Notes: generated from the sequence alone by a model not told the origin. DNA of 41,048 nucleotides from JANLSO01 sp031362405 (GCA_031362405.1 JANLSO010000201.1:1-41048); one strand, 5' to 3'; shown: positions 24,075 to 34,037, numbered from the stretch's first letter. Numbers and translations: made by a program.

Positions 24075-25651
24075 GGGGTCGCCCCTTGGGTGGCGGGAGC
24101 GGGATCACCGGGCAGGGGAAGCGCGTTTGCCGGTGGGTTCGCGACGACGGTCGCGAGGATCTGCGCCGCGGGCCGCTCGGCGGCGACCTGTGCCGGGGCG
24201 ATCGTGCGGTTCAGAGTCGTGGTGGTCGCGCCCACGATCCCTGCCGGCCACAGGGCGATGAGACCCATCACGGCGACGAGGGGCAGCATCATCAGGTAGT
24301 CGGGGGCGCGCAGCTCGACGCGGCGACCATCGCCCTCGCGGGGCCCGTTCATGGCGGTTTGGTAGAGCCGCAGCATGTAGACGGCCGCATAGACAATGCC
24401 GATCGTGGCGATTGCCGCGGCCCAGGCGTGCTGGCGGAACGTGCCGGTGAGGATGAAGAACTCTCCGACGAAGGAGTTGGTGCCGGGCATCGCCAGCGAG
24501 GCCATCGCGACGATCAAGAACACGGCGGCGAGGCGTGGCGCACCCGCGGCCAGGCCGCGGACTCCGTCGACGTTCTCGGCGCCCGAGCGCAGCGAGATGA
24601 TCCCGACGATGCCGAACGCGGCGGCCACGACGACCCCGTGGTTCACCATCTGCAGCACGGCACCCTGGGCGGCCTGTGTGTCGAAGGCCATGATCCCGAG
24701 CACCACGAAGCCGAGGTGGGCGAGGCTCGAGTACCCGACGAGCAGGCGCATCGTCGGGGCCCGCCAGGCCACCAGCGACCCGTAGACGATGCCGACCAAC
24801 GCCAACACGATCAGCGGCACCGCGAAGTAGTCGGCGCCCTCGGGAAACAGTGGCAGCCCGATTCGCAGCAGGCCGTACACACCCGCCTTGCTCATGACCG
24901 CGGCGAGCAGGGCGGTCACGACGATCGGCGCGGCGGAGTACGCCCGCGGCAGCCACGAGTGGAATGGCCACAGTGGGAGCTTGATCGCGAAGGCCAGCGA
25001 GAAGGCGCCAAAGAGCAGGGTGCTCTGGTTCTTGGTGAAGGCGACGCCGCGCAGTTGGTCGATGTCGAAGGTGAACTGGCCGGTGACGTCGCGGGCGATG
25101 TAGGCCGTCGCGAGAATCGCCACCAGCATGATCAGGCTGCCGACCATGGTGTAGATCACGAACTGGAGCGTCGCCTGGCGGCGGTCGCGCCCTCCCCAGA
25201 TGCCGATGAGGAAGTAGAACGGCACCAGCATGGCTTCCCAAAAGACATAGAAGAGCACCAGATCGCCGGCCGAGAACAGGCCGAGCAACCCTGCTTCGGC
25301 GAGCAGGAGAAGCCCAAGGTACGCGCGCGGACGATCACACGGGCCCCAGCAGGAGGCGACGATCGCGAGCAGGAAGATCCCGGCGGTCAGCACCAGCAGC
25401 CACAGCGAGATGCCGTCGACCCACATCGTCCAGGAAAGGCCGACCTCCGACGCCCACGACTGACGATCGACCATTTGCGGGCCGCCCGCATCGCGATCGA
25501 ACTTTGCGATCACCACGACAACGAGCGCCACGGCACCGAGCGCCGCCACCAGCGCGTGGATGCGGGCCTGGGTGCCGTTGCCCTCAGGAACCGCGAACAT
25601 CGACATGGCCCCGAGCAGGGGTACCAGAACAAGGAGTGAGATCCAGGGCAT
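24071..25651 (-). CDS. nuoM: NADH-quinone oxidoreductase subunit M
   Basis: Membrane subunit of 526 aa with about 14 helices, an antiporter-like proton channel. Signatures include FYVFWEAMLVPFYFLIGIWG with the key Glu, FAIKLPLWPFHSWLPRAYSAAP with the conserved Lys and the broken helix, and RLLVGYSSLAHLGFVVLG. A C-terminal Ala/Pro-rich tail of about 30 residues extends past the usual end. It starts 3 bp after the nuoL stop and overlaps nuoN. Confidence 0.96.
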   Translation of the reverse strand: MPWISLLVLVPLLGAMSMFAVPEGNGTQARIHALVAALGAVALVVVVIAKFDRDAGGPQMVDRQSWASEVGLSWTMWVDGISLWLLVLTAGIFLLAIVASCWGPCDRPRAYLGLLLLAEAGLLGLFSAGDLVLFYVFWEAMLVPFYFLIGIWGGRDRRQATLQFVIYTMVGSLIMLVAILATAYIARDVTGQFTFDIDQLRGVAFTKNQSTLLFGAFSLAFAIKLPLWPFHSWLPRAYSAAPIVVTALLAAVMSKAGVYGLLRIGLPLFPEGADYFAVPLIVLALVGIVYGSLVAWRAPTMRLLVGYSSLAHLGFVVLGIMAFDTQAAQGAVLQMVNHGVVVAAAFGIVGIISLRSGAENVDGVRGLAAGAPRLAAVFLIVAMASLAMPGTNSFVGEFFILTGTFRQHAWAAAIATIGIVYAAVYMLRLYQTAMNGPREGDGRRVELRAPDYLMMLPLVAVMGLIALWPAGIVGATTTTLNRTIAPAQVAAERPAAQILATVVANPPANALPLPGDPAPATQGATP

Positions 25652-25654
25652 CAG

Positions 25655-27556
25655 CTAACGACCGAGCACGATGACGATGCCGACGAGGGCGGTGCCGAGG
25701 ACGACCGCGAACACGTAGCCGCGCACCAGACCGTTCTCGATGCGGCTGAGGCCCCGGGAGGCGGAGGCGCTGAGGCTCGTGGCGGAGTTGACGAGGCCCT
25801 GCGAGCCGCTCGGCTCGAAGCCGTGGAGAGCGGCGTCACCGAGGTCGCGCCCGGGCTGGATCACCGCCGCCTCGTAGACCTGGTCGAAGCGCCACTGGTC
25901 GAGCAGGAGACCGCGCACGGTAACGAAGCGATCGGCGTAGGCGAGCCGCCGGGCCGGGCCCGCGGCGAACATCCAGTAAGCGACCCCGATACCGAGCAGG
26001 GCCACACTGACCGACAACACGCTGGCGATCAGCTCGTTGGTGTGGCTCGGCTCGAGGTCGGCCACCGTGATCGCCGGCTCGAGCCAATCACGAAGGACGC
26101 TCCACCCGGCGGGGATCTGCAGCAGGCCACCGACCGCGGCGAGAACTGCGAGCAGACCAACCGGCGCGGACATCGTCCACCGCGACGGGTGGGGGTGTTG
26201 GTCGTAGCCACCCTCGGGTTCGGGGCCCCAAAAGGCCCGGAACAGCATGCGGAACATATAGAACGCGGTAAGGCCGGCGGCGATCACCGCGACGATGCCA
26301 AGGGCGACCCCGAGGTCGCCGGCGGCGAAGGCGCTGGCGATGATGTCGTCCTTGCTGAAGAAACCCGAGAACGGCGGCACACCGGCGATCGCCAGACAGC
26401 CAACGGCCATCGCGACGTAGACGAACTTCAGGTGTGTGCGGAGCCCGCCCATCCGGTTGAGGCTCTGCTGACCGGCCAAGGCGTGGATGACGATGCCGGC
26501 CCCGAGGAAGAGCAGCGCCTTGAAGAAGGCGTGGGTGAGGAAGTGGAACATGGCCCCCGAATACGCGCCGAGGCCGGCGGCCATGATCATGTAACCGATC
26601 TGGCTGACGGTGCTCCAGGCGAGTACGCGCTTGATGTCTTCCTGGACGAGCGCGATCGTGGCGGCCACAAACAGTGTCAGGGCACCGGTGATCGCGACGA
26701 CGTCGCTGGCGTGTGGAGCCAGGGCGAACAACACGTTGCAGCGCACGATCAGGTAGACCCCGGCGGTCACCATGGTGGCCGCGTGGATCAGCGCGCTGAC
26801 CGGGGTCGGGCCTTCCATCGCGTCGGGCAGCCACGAGTGCAACGGAATCTGACCGCTCTTGGCGGCGCAGCCGACGAACAGCAGCAGGGCGATCAGCTCG
26901 GCGGGGCCGCTGCCGAGCCCGATCTGCCCCGGGGCCGCCGCGAACACCTGCGCGTAGTCGAGCGTGCCCAACTCGCGAACCAGCAGGAACGCCGCCAGCA
27001 CCAGACCGACGTCGCCGATCACGTTGACGACGAAGGCTTTTTTAGCCGCCGCCACCGCCGAGGGCCGGTCGTAGTAGAAGCCGATCAGCAGGTAGCTGGC
27101 CAAACCGACCAGCGCCCAACCGACGATCAGAAAGACGAAGTTCGCGGCGAGCACCAAAAGAAGCATCGCGAACACGAAGAAGTCCATCTCCGCGAAGAAT
27201 CGGCGGTAGTCGCGGTCGTGCTCCATGTACTCGGTCGAGTAGAGGACGATCAGTGCGCCGACCCCGGTGATGACCAACATCATCAGCACCGAGAGCGGAT
27301 CGACGAGGATCGCCAGGTCGACACGCAGGTCGCCGAGATCGATCCAGTTCCAGAGCACGGAGGTCTCGGAACGATCTTCGGTGTCGCGGCCGAGCAGCGT
27401 TGCGAAGATGACCGCGACGAGGCCGAAGGCGACGGCCACCGAGCCGACGCCGATCACGCGGGTCAGCGCACGCGACGGCTCGTTCGGGAACAGACCGAGG
27501 ACGATGCAGCCGAGAAGTGGAAGTGCCAGAACGACCCAGGCCAGGTTGGCGATCAC
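25655..27556 (-). CDS. nuoL: NADH-quinone oxidoreductase subunit L
   Basis: The largest membrane subunit (633 aa, about 16 helices), the distal proton channel with the long lateral helix that braces the arm. YMEHDRDYRRFFAEMDFFVFAML, AAKSGQIPLHSWLPDAMEGPTPVSALIHAATMV and QEDIKRVLAWSTVSQIGYM carry the conserved channel residues. The ATG overlaps the nuoK stop (ATGA). Confidence 0.97.
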   Translation of the reverse strand: MIANLAWVVLALPLLGCIVLGLFPNEPSRALTRVIGVGSVAVAFGLVAVIFATLLGRDTEDRSETSVLWNWIDLGDLRVDLAILVDPLSVLMMLVITGVGALIVLYSTEYMEHDRDYRRFFAEMDFFVFAMLLLVLAANFVFLIVGWALVGLASYLLIGFYYDRPSAVAAAKKAFVVNVIGDVGLVLAAFLLVRELGTLDYAQVFAAAPGQIGLGSGPAELIALLLFVGCAAKSGQIPLHSWLPDAMEGPTPVSALIHAATMVTAGVYLIVRCNVLFALAPHASDVVAITGALTLFVAATIALVQEDIKRVLAWSTVSQIGYMIMAAGLGAYSGAMFHFLTHAFFKALLFLGAGIVIHALAGQQSLNRMGGLRTHLKFVYVAMAVGCLAIAGVPPFSGFFSKDDIIASAFAAGDLGVALGIVAVIAAGLTAFYMFRMLFRAFWGPEPEGGYDQHPHPSRWTMSAPVGLLAVLAAVGGLLQIPAGWSVLRDWLEPAITVADLEPSHTNELIASVLSVSVALLGIGVAYWMFAAGPARRLAYADRFVTVRGLLLDQWRFDQVYEAAVIQPGRDLGDAALHGFEPSGSQGLVNSATSLSASASRGLSRIENGLVRGYVFAVVLGTALVGIVIVLGR

Positions 27557-27879
27557 CCGCGCAGCTCCGACATGCCATCGACGTTCAGCGCCAGGCGCTG
27601 GCGGAACACTGCCACCACCAGCCCCAGGCCGATGACGACCTCAGAGGCCGCGACGACCATCACGACGAGGGCGAATATCTGTCCGTCGACGACGTTCCAG
27701 TAGCGGCTGAAACCGACCAGGGCGAGGTTCGCCGAGTTCAGCATCAACTCGACGGCAAGCAGGAGGAGAAGGGGGTTGCGACGGGTCATCACGCCGATGA
27801 GCCCCAGCAGGAACATCGCGCCCGAAACCGCGAGGTAGAGCGACAAAGGAACGCCGGTCATGCTCGCACCCGTGGTCAT
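27553..27879 (-). CDS. nuoK: NADH-quinone oxidoreductase subunit K
   Basis: Three-helix membrane subunit of 108 aa. Two buried glutamates are present: one in LLLLLAVELMLNSANLAL and one in VVMVVAASEVVIGLGLVVAV. LIGVMTRRNPLLL is also typical. The ATG at 27879 overlaps the nuoJ stop; a second ATG at 27861 would give the more usual length of about 100 aa. It overlaps nuoL at its end. Confidence 0.95.
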   Translation of the reverse strand: MTTGASMTGVPLSLYLAVSGAMFLLGLIGVMTRRNPLLLLLAVELMLNSANLALVGFSRYWNVVDGQIFALVVMVVAASEVVIGLGLVVAVFRQRLALNVDGMSELRG

Positions 27880-28400
27880 CGGCCGCCCTCGCCCTGCACG
27901 GCGCGCTTGGCGAGCATGACGGCTCCGATCGCGGCGACGAGAAGGATCAGTGACGTCGCCTCGAAGGGCGCGGTGAAGTCATTGATGAAGGCGAGCCCGA
28001 TCTCCCGGGGGTCGCCCAGGTTGCCGACATCACGCGGGTTGGCGCGGATCCCCGGCAGTTTGCTGTTGGCCAGGGCGATGAACCCGGGGAAGGCCAGCCC
28101 GAGGACGGCGATCCATGCGAAGGGTTCGCCGCGGCCCAGGGGATCGACGGGCATCGCCACCGGGCGGTCCCCCAGGTACGCGATCACAAAAAGGAACAGT
28201 ACGACGATCGCACCTGCGTAGACGATGATCTGGATCGCGGCGACGAACGGGGCGGCCAGAAGCAGGAACAGCACGGCCACGCTGACGAGCGTGCCAATCA
28301 GCGCGACGGCCGCCCGGAACGGGTTCTTCAGGAGGATCACGAGGACGCCCGAGCCGAGGGCTCCGGCGGCGGCCAGTGCGAAGACGATGCGTTCACCCAC
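27876..28400 (-). CDS. nuoJ: NADH-quinone oxidoreductase subunit J
   Basis: Membrane subunit of 174 aa with five helices. VILLKNPFRAAVALIGTLVSVAVLFLLLAAPFVAAIQIIVYAGAIVVLFLFVI contains the conserved helix with the pi-bulge that links quinone reduction to the proton channels. The start is a GTG at 28400 without a recognisable ribosome site; the preceding sequence is C-rich on this strand. A 48-bp gap separates it from nuoI, the largest gap in the operon. Confidence 0.94.
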   Translation of the reverse strand: MGERIVFALAAAGALGSGVLVILLKNPFRAAVALIGTLVSVAVLFLLLAAPFVAAIQIIVYAGAIVVLFLFVIAYLGDRPVAMPVDPLGRGEPFAWIAVLGLAFPGFIALANSKLPGIRANPRDVGNLGDPREIGLAFINDFTAPFEATSLILLVAAIGAVMLAKRAVQGEGGR

Positions 28401-28448
28401 GAGGGGGGAACCCTACCGACGGGGCCGGGCGATCTACCTGATGACCCA

Positions 28449-28910
28449 CTAGATCCGTTGTCCTTCAGTGCGCAGCGGCACGGGCTTCGGGTGCTCGGCG
28501 AGCAGCATGTCCTTGGTGTAGATCAGCGCGCTGCGCGAGCGTTCCGACAGTTCGTACTCGTGCTCGAGCGTGATGGCATCGAACGGGCAGGCAATCTCGC
28601 AGTAGCCGCAGAAGATGCAGCGCGCCATATTGATCTCGTAGATACGGGCGTAGCGCTCACCGGCCGATACACGCTTCTCAGGCGTGTTCTCTTCGGCGAC
28701 GACGCGGATGCAGTCGGCCGGGCAGGCGGCGACGCACAGCGAACAGCCCACACACTTCTCGAGGCCGTTGTCGTAGCTCCACAGACGGTGCCGGCCGCGA
28801 AAGCGTGGGAAGACCGGGGTCTTCGTCTCGGGGTATCCGATGGTGATCGGCTTTTTCAGCATCGTGCGAAACGTGATGCCAAAGCCTTTGAGTCCGTCTT
28901 GAACGCTCAC
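28449..28910 (-). CDS. nuoI: NADH-quinone oxidoreductase subunit I
   Basis: Peripheral-arm subunit of 153 aa with two [4Fe-4S] clusters (N6a and N6b), carried by CVGCSLCVAACPADCI and CIFCGYCEIACPFDAI. It passes electrons from NuoG toward NuoB. The GTG at 28910 has GGGA about 7 nt upstream. It follows nuoH by 13 bp. Confidence 0.97.
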   Translation of the reverse strand: MSVQDGLKGFGITFRTMLKKPITIGYPETKTPVFPRFRGRHRLWSYDNGLEKCVGCSLCVAACPADCIRVVAEENTPEKRVSAGERYARIYEINMARCIFCGYCEIACPFDAITLEHEYELSERSRSALIYTKDMLLAEHPKPVPLRTEGQRI

Positions 28911-28923
28911 TCGGTCCCTCGCA

Positions 28924-29919
28924 TCAGTTCTGGAAGAAGATGCCGACGATGATCGCCGTGACGATCAGGTTGGCCGTGGCGATCGGAAGGAGAACCTTCC
29001 AACCGAACTTCATGAGCTGGTCGTAGCGCAGCCGCGGCAGCGTCGCGCGCAGCCAGATGAACAGGAAGAGCATCGCGCTGACCTTCAGCGTCAGCCACAG
29101 CCAGCCGGGCAACACGGGGCCGGCGAAGCCACCCAGGAAGAGCGTGGCGCCGAGCGCCGAGACGATGATCATGTTGATGTATTCGGCCATCAGGAACATG
29201 GCGAACTTCATGCCGCCGTACTCGGTCAGGTAGCCGGCGACGAGTTCACTCTCGGCTTCGGGCAGGTCGAAGGGTGCCCGGTTGGTCTCGGCTACTGCGG
29301 TGATCACGAAGATCGCGAACCCGACCGGTTGCAGCACGACGTACCACACCGTCTCGATCTGGGAGTTCACGATGTCGACGAGCGACAGGCTCTGCGACAT
29401 CAGGATCACCCCGACGATCGACAGGCCCATGGCGACCTCATACGACACGAGCTGCGCAGCCGTGCGCGCCGCTCCGAGCAGGCTGTACTTGTTGCCGCTG
29501 GCCCAACCGCCGAGGATCAACCCGTAGAAGCCCAGCCCGGAGAGCGCGAACAGCAGCAACACCCCGATGTTGACGTCGATGCCGACCAGGTTGACCCCCT
29601 GGCCGAAGACCTCGATCGGCCGGCCGAACGGGATCAACGCCAACGCCGTGACCGCCGTGAACACCGACAGAACCGGGGCAAGGGAAAAGACGACCTTGTT
29701 GGCGCCCTCGGGGATGAAGTCTTCTTTGAGCACCAGCTTCACGACGTCGGCGAGCGGCTGCAGGTAGCCCAGCGGTCCGGTCCGGTTCGGCCCGTAACGC
29801 ATCTGCGCGCGGCCGATGATCTTGCGTTCGAAAAGGCTCATGTACGCGAAGAACGTGATGACCGCGAAGATGAGGATGGCCGCCTTGATGGCGACCACCC
29901 AGATGGGCTCGTCGACCAC
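28924..29919 (-). CDS. nuoH: NADH-quinone oxidoreductase subunit H
   Basis: Membrane subunit of 331 aa with eight helices that forms the quinone chamber with NuoB and NuoD. RKIIGRAQMRYGPNRTGPLGYLQPLADVVKLVLKEDF is the conserved first loop. AAQLVSYEVAMGLS and ETNRAPFDLPEAESELVAGYLTEYGGMKFA carry the acidic residues of the proton entry path. The GTG start directly follows the nuoG stop codon (TAG GTG) with no spacer. Confidence 0.97.
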   Translation of the reverse strand: MVDEPIWVVAIKAAILIFAVITFFAYMSLFERKIIGRAQMRYGPNRTGPLGYLQPLADVVKLVLKEDFIPEGANKVVFSLAPVLSVFTAVTALALIPFGRPIEVFGQGVNLVGIDVNIGVLLLFALSGLGFYGLILGGWASGNKYSLLGAARTAAQLVSYEVAMGLSIVGVILMSQSLSLVDIVNSQIETVWYVVLQPVGFAIFVITAVAETNRAPFDLPEAESELVAGYLTEYGGMKFAMFLMAEYINMIIVSALGATLFLGGFAGPVLPGWLWLTLKVSAMLFLFIWLRATLPRLRYDQLMKFGWKVLLPIATANLIVTAIIVGIFFQN

Positions 29920-32226
29920 CTAGACCGCGCCCATTCGCACACGAACCGGGCCGCGGTCGGGGCCGAGAAGCGCCTCGGTGGGTGCGCCGGGTGCCCCCAG
30001 GGTGGCGAAGGCGATCCCCTCGGGAGCCGCGTCGTCGACTCTGACGGTCAGGCGACTCTCGCCGAACAGGCTCACGAGCCGGGCGGCGGCGCCGTCGGTC
30101 AATCCGCTTTCGGTCGCCAGCGCAGGGCCGACCATCACCTCGGCGGGAGTCCTCACCCCTGCCAGCGCGGCCGAGCGGGCCGTGGCACGGTCGCCGTAGA
30201 TCATCGTCGTGGTGACCAGCGGGACGCCGTCCCCGGCGAGCGGCCGCGCGGCGTTGACCCCGTTTGGTGAGGTCGGCGTCGGGGGCGTGATGACCTCGCC
30301 TTCGTTACCGATGGTGCCGTAGGTCAGCCCGGCAAAGGCCGGGTGCGCGGCGGCGAGGCAGGCGAACGCGTGCGCCGGGGTGCGGTACTCGGGCGGGGCA
30401 CCGAGGCGGTGGGCCAAGGCGATGAGCAGCTCCCACCCCGGAGCGGCGTTCTCGGGGCCGGTGGCTCCCGGCCGCAGACGCTGGGCGCGACCCGTCATCG
30501 AGACGAGCGTGCCCTCCTGCTCCCAGTGCGTGAGGGCCGGCAACACCACATCGGCGAGGTCGGTCGAGCGATCGGTGTGTGTCGCGATTGCGATCACCGG
30601 GCCCTCGAAGCCCTCGAGGGCAGCCGACCACTGGCCGCGGCCCGGGGCCGAGAGTGGATCGGCGTGAAGCAGGATCAACCCGGCGATCTCCCCGGCAGAC
30701 AGCGCTTCGAGAAGCCCTTCGGCGGGCAGGCCGAGGGCCCGAAGGCCCGCACCGTTGACCTCGGCGCCGAGTTCGAGCTGACGTCCCGCGGGGTTTGCCC
30801 CGATGATCCGCGCCAGCTCGGCGGCGGCGTCGGGCTCGGCGGCCAGGTCGGCTTCGTCCCAGAGGACGATCGGATGCCCGGAATCGGCGATCCGCTCGGC
30901 GATCGCGGTGACACCCGCGGCAAGCTGGCCCGGGGTCGTCCGGAGGGAGTCTCCGAGTGCTTCGAGCTCGTGGGAGCGCGGCCCGACGCTGGCGATCGTC
31001 GCCCCGAAACGGCGTGCCTTGCGCACCCGTAGTTCGGCGATGGGCTGCTGGTTCGCGGGGTCGCCGCCGACGATGACGATGAGATCCGCGTGATCGAGGT
31101 CGCCGAGCTGCGCGCCGGGAAGGCCGCGAAGAACGCCCAATCCGTGGCCGGGGATCCCCAACCGCGCAACGCGGGCACCGCCGAGGGCACCCGCGGCGAG
31201 ATCCTGGGCGATCGCCGCCTCTTCGACCGTGGCGCTCGCGCCGACGAGGACGCCCACCCGGCCGGTGACACTGCGCAGAAGCAGTGAGGCGGCCTCGACG
31301 GCCTCCTCGAGAAGGGCATCCCGGTCGCCACCGTCGTCGCGGATGACGCCCTGCGTGAGCCGGTCGGCAGACCGCCCGGCGTCGTATCCCCACCGGCCCT
31401 TGTCACAGAGCCAACCCTCTTCGACCGCGAAGTTCGGCTCGGCACGCCCGGTGACGCGCTTGACATCGCCCTCGCGGGCGGTCAGCTCGGTGTTGCAGCC
31501 GACCGAACACAGCCCGCAGACCGACGGGGTGTTGGCGACGTCCCACGGCCGGCTGACGAAGCGGTAGGGGATCGAGGTCAGCGCACCGACCGGGCATAGG
31601 TCGATGATGTTACCCGTGAAGCGCCCCTCATATGGCTCGCCCGTGAGGGTCGTGATCTCGCTGAGCGCGCCGCGTTCCTGCATGGTGAGCTGGGCGTCTT
31701 GAGCGACGTCCTGGCTGAAGCGGACGCACCGAAAACAGGTGATGCACCGTTCACGATCGAGGGCGACGCGGTTCGACAGGTTAAGTGGCTTGGGGAAGTG
31801 GCGCTTCGGCTCGACAAAACGGGTCTGGCCGGGGCCGAACCGGAATGTGCGGTCCTGAAGGGGGCACTCACCGCCCTTGTCGCAGACCGGGCAGTCGAGT
31901 GGATGGTTGGCCAGGAGCAGCTCAAGCACACCGTCCTGCGCGTCGACGGCCTGCGGGCTGGTCGTTTTTACGACCATGTCGGCCGTGACAGGCGTCGAGC
32001 AGGCGGTCTGTAGACCACGCATGCCCTCAACCTCGACCAGGCACATCCGGCAGGCACCGATCGCGGGGCCAAGACGCGGCTCGTAACAGAAGATCGGCAC
32101 CTCGACGCCATGCGCAAAGCAGGCGTCGACCAGCATGGTCGTGGGAGGCACACTGACGGTGCGGCCGTTCAGCTCAAAGCTGATGAGCGTGTCGGCAGCA
32201 AGGTCGACCGGCGCGTAATCAGGCAT
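29920..32226 (-). CDS. nuoG: NADH-quinone oxidoreductase subunit G
   Basis: Large iron-sulfur subunit of 768 aa. The N-terminal [2Fe-2S] ferredoxin domain (CYEPRLGPAIGACRMCLVEV ... C) is followed by the His/Cys [4Fe-4S] site (HPLDCPVCDKGGECPLQD), a further cluster (CITCFRCVRFSQD ... CPVGAL), and the extra N7 motif CGLCSVGCNTE with a late Cys in WLCDKGRW. The rest is a molybdopterin-type domain without cofactor. The C-terminal third is divergent, as is usual. The ATG overlaps nuoF by 8 bp. Confidence 0.96.
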   Translation of the reverse strand: MPDYAPVDLAADTLISFELNGRTVSVPPTTMLVDACFAHGVEVPIFCYEPRLGPAIGACRMCLVEVEGMRGLQTACSTPVTADMVVKTTSPQAVDAQDGVLELLLANHPLDCPVCDKGGECPLQDRTFRFGPGQTRFVEPKRHFPKPLNLSNRVALDRERCITCFRCVRFSQDVAQDAQLTMQERGALSEITTLTGEPYEGRFTGNIIDLCPVGALTSIPYRFVSRPWDVANTPSVCGLCSVGCNTELTAREGDVKRVTGRAEPNFAVEEGWLCDKGRWGYDAGRSADRLTQGVIRDDGGDRDALLEEAVEAASLLLRSVTGRVGVLVGASATVEEAAIAQDLAAGALGGARVARLGIPGHGLGVLRGLPGAQLGDLDHADLIVIVGGDPANQQPIAELRVRKARRFGATIASVGPRSHELEALGDSLRTTPGQLAAGVTAIAERIADSGHPIVLWDEADLAAEPDAAAELARIIGANPAGRQLELGAEVNGAGLRALGLPAEGLLEALSAGEIAGLILLHADPLSAPGRGQWSAALEGFEGPVIAIATHTDRSTDLADVVLPALTHWEQEGTLVSMTGRAQRLRPGATGPENAAPGWELLIALAHRLGAPPEYRTPAHAFACLAAAHPAFAGLTYGTIGNEGEVITPPTPTSPNGVNAARPLAGDGVPLVTTTMIYGDRATARSAALAGVRTPAEVMVGPALATESGLTDGAAARLVSLFGESRLTVRVDDAAPEGIAFATLGAPGAPTEALLGPDRGPVRVRMGAV

Positions 32227-33520
32227 GGGCGACCTCCATCATGGGCTCGGGACGGGCGCTGCCGCCCTCCTCGATAACGCGCACGAAGTCGGCGCGGAAC
32301 ATCGCCAGGGCACTCTTGATCGGCGCGACCGCGCCGTCGGCCAGGGCGCACAGAACGCGGCCGGAAATCCGCCCGAACAGCGATTCCAAGAGCTCGAGGT
32401 CTTCGATGCGCCCCTGCCCGTCGACCATCCGCTGGAGCACCTTCTCCATCCAGGTGGTGCCCTCGCGACACGGGGTGCATTTGCCGCAGCTCTCGTGGCG
32501 GTAGAAGCTCGCCAAGCGAAGGGTGGCCCGCACGATGCAGCCGGAATCGTCCATCACGATGCAGCCGCCCGAGCCGAGGAACGTGCCGGCCGCGTTGAGG
32601 CTCTCGTAATCGATCGGCGTGTCGAGGTGCTGCTCCCCGAGCACCGGGACACTCGACCCCCCGACCCAGAAGGCCTTCAGGCTGCGTCCGGAGCGCATGC
32701 CGCCGGCCATGCCGAACAGCAGCTCGCGGCAGGTGGTCTCGCCCATCACGACCTCGTAGTTACCGGGCCGGGTGACGTGGCCCGACACCGAGAAGATCTT
32801 TGTGCCCGGACTCTTCTCGGGGCCGATCGCGGCGTACCAGTCGGCGCCCTTTTCGACGATCGGCGGCAGGGCCGCCAGCGTCTCGACGTTGTTGATGAGC
32901 GTCGGCGATGCGTAAAGGCCCGCGACGGCCGGAAACGGCGGCTTCAGGCGCGGCTGTCCGCGCTTGCCCTCGAGGCTTTCGAGCAGGCCGGTTTCCTCAC
33001 CGCAGATGTAGGCGCCGGCACCTCGGTAGAGCGTGAGATCGAAGGTGACGCCCGAGCGCAGGATGTCGGTGCCCAGATACCCGCCCTCCCGCGCGGCGAC
33101 CAGCGCCCGGTCGAGGATGCGCGCTTGGTGCTCGTACTCACCGCGGATGTAGATGTACCCGCGGGTGGCACCGACGGCGTGTCCCGCGAGGACCATCCCC
33201 TCGATGAGCTGGAACGGGTTCATCTCCATGATCTCGCGATCCTTGAAGGTGCCCGGCTCGCTCTCGTCGGCGTTGCACACGAGGTACGTGGCAAGCGCGC
33301 TGTCTTTGGGGAGGAAGCTGGCCTTGCGGCCCATCGGGAACCCGGCCCCACCGCGACCGCGAAGGCCCGAGCGGTGGAAGGCGTACAGCAGGTCGTCGGG
33401 CTCCATGTCGGCCAGGGCCTTCTCGAGCGCCTTGAACCCGCCGGCCGCCCGGTACGCGACGAGGTCGGTAAGGGGGGTGCCCGCCTCGCGGTGACGGTAG
33501 ACGCTGTTCATCACGGGCAC
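32219..33520 (-). CDS. nuoF: NADH-quinone oxidoreductase subunit F
   Basis: NADH-binding flavoprotein of about 433 aa. GLRGRGGAGFPMGRK binds NADH/FMN, NADESEPGTFKDRE contacts FMN, and ESCGKCTPCREGT with a later Cys holds the [4Fe-4S] cluster N3. It takes electrons from NADH. GTG 33520 is preferred: GGAG in the nuoE tail lies 8 nt upstream. ATG 33511 is the alternative. Confidence 0.96.
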   Translation of the reverse strand: MPVMNSVYRHREAGTPLTDLVAYRAAGGFKALEKALADMEPDDLLYAFHRSGLRGRGGAGFPMGRKASFLPKDSALATYLVCNADESEPGTFKDREIMEMNPFQLIEGMVLAGHAVGATRGYIYIRGEYEHQARILDRALVAAREGGYLGTDILRSGVTFDLTLYRGAGAYICGEETGLLESLEGKRGQPRLKPPFPAVAGLYASPTLINNVETLAALPPIVEKGADWYAAIGPEKSPGTKIFSVSGHVTRPGNYEVVMGETTCRELLFGMAGGMRSGRSLKAFWVGGSSVPVLGEQHLDTPIDYESLNAAGTFLGSGGCIVMDDSGCIVRATLRLASFYRHESCGKCTPCREGTTWMEKVLQRMVDGQGRIEDLELLESLFGRISGRVLCALADGAVAPIKSALAMFRADFVRVIEEGGSARPEPMMEVAHA

Positions 33521-33524
33521 GAGG

Positions 33525-34037
33525 TCATCTCCAAAAAGCAACGGGTGCGGGGGCTTCGCGCAACTGATCGAGCATCGCGACGGCCTCATCCGGGGTCAGC
33601 GGGCCGACCGTCTCTTCGGCGTCGACCTGAATGCAGGGCGCGCGGTCGCAGTAACCGAGGCACTGCGCCTCTTGGATGGTGATCTCGCCGTCGCTGCTCG
33701 TGCCCCCGGCATGGTGGCCGTGGTCGGGAAGGCCCTCGTGGGCGCAGAGCGCTTCAAGGACCTCGTCAGAGCCGCGCAGCATGCACGAGAGCGTCACGCA
33801 GACTGAGACAACCCGTTTGCCGACCGGTTCGAGGTAGATGCGGTCATAAAACGAGGCCACCGACTCGACGTACGCGGCCGAGAAACCCGTCGCCGCCGCG
33901 ATCGCGTCGAGGTCGGCCCGCGCCACGTGGCCTTTTTCGGTCTGGGCGAACTTGAGCGCCGGCAGGATCAGCGACCGGCCCTCGGCGTACTCGTGTCGGA
34001 TCGGGTCGATGTGCGCGCGGATCTCGGCTTCGGTCAT
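33525..34037 (-). CDS. nuoE: NADH-quinone oxidoreductase subunit E
   Basis: Subunit of 170 aa with a thioredoxin-like [2Fe-2S] domain (cluster N1a). The cysteines fall in CVTLSCMLRGS and CLGYCDRAPC. ILPALKFAQTEKGHV and VESVASFYDRIYLEPVGK are typical of the helical N-terminal part. A Gly/His-rich insert (HHAGGTSSDGE) separates the two Cys groups. The ATG overlaps the nuoD stop (ATGA). Confidence 0.96.
   Translation of the reverse strand: MTEAEIRAHIDPIRHEYAEGRSLILPALKFAQTEKGHVARADLDAIAAATGFSAAYVESVASFYDRIYLEPVGKRVVSVCVTLSCMLRGSDEVLEALCAHEGLPDHGHHAGGTSSDGEITIQEAQCLGYCDRAPCIQVDAEETVGPLTPDEAVAMLDQLREAPAPVAFWR

Noticed and set aside
24056..25639. 527-codon open frame antisense to nuoM
   Set aside because: Same low-complexity shadow composition; nuoM is certain on the other strand.
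25823..27703. 626-codon open frame antisense to nuoL
   Set aside because: It mirrors the codon structure of nuoL, is rich in Asp, His, Gln and Gly as antisense GC-rich frames are, and has no recognisable domain.
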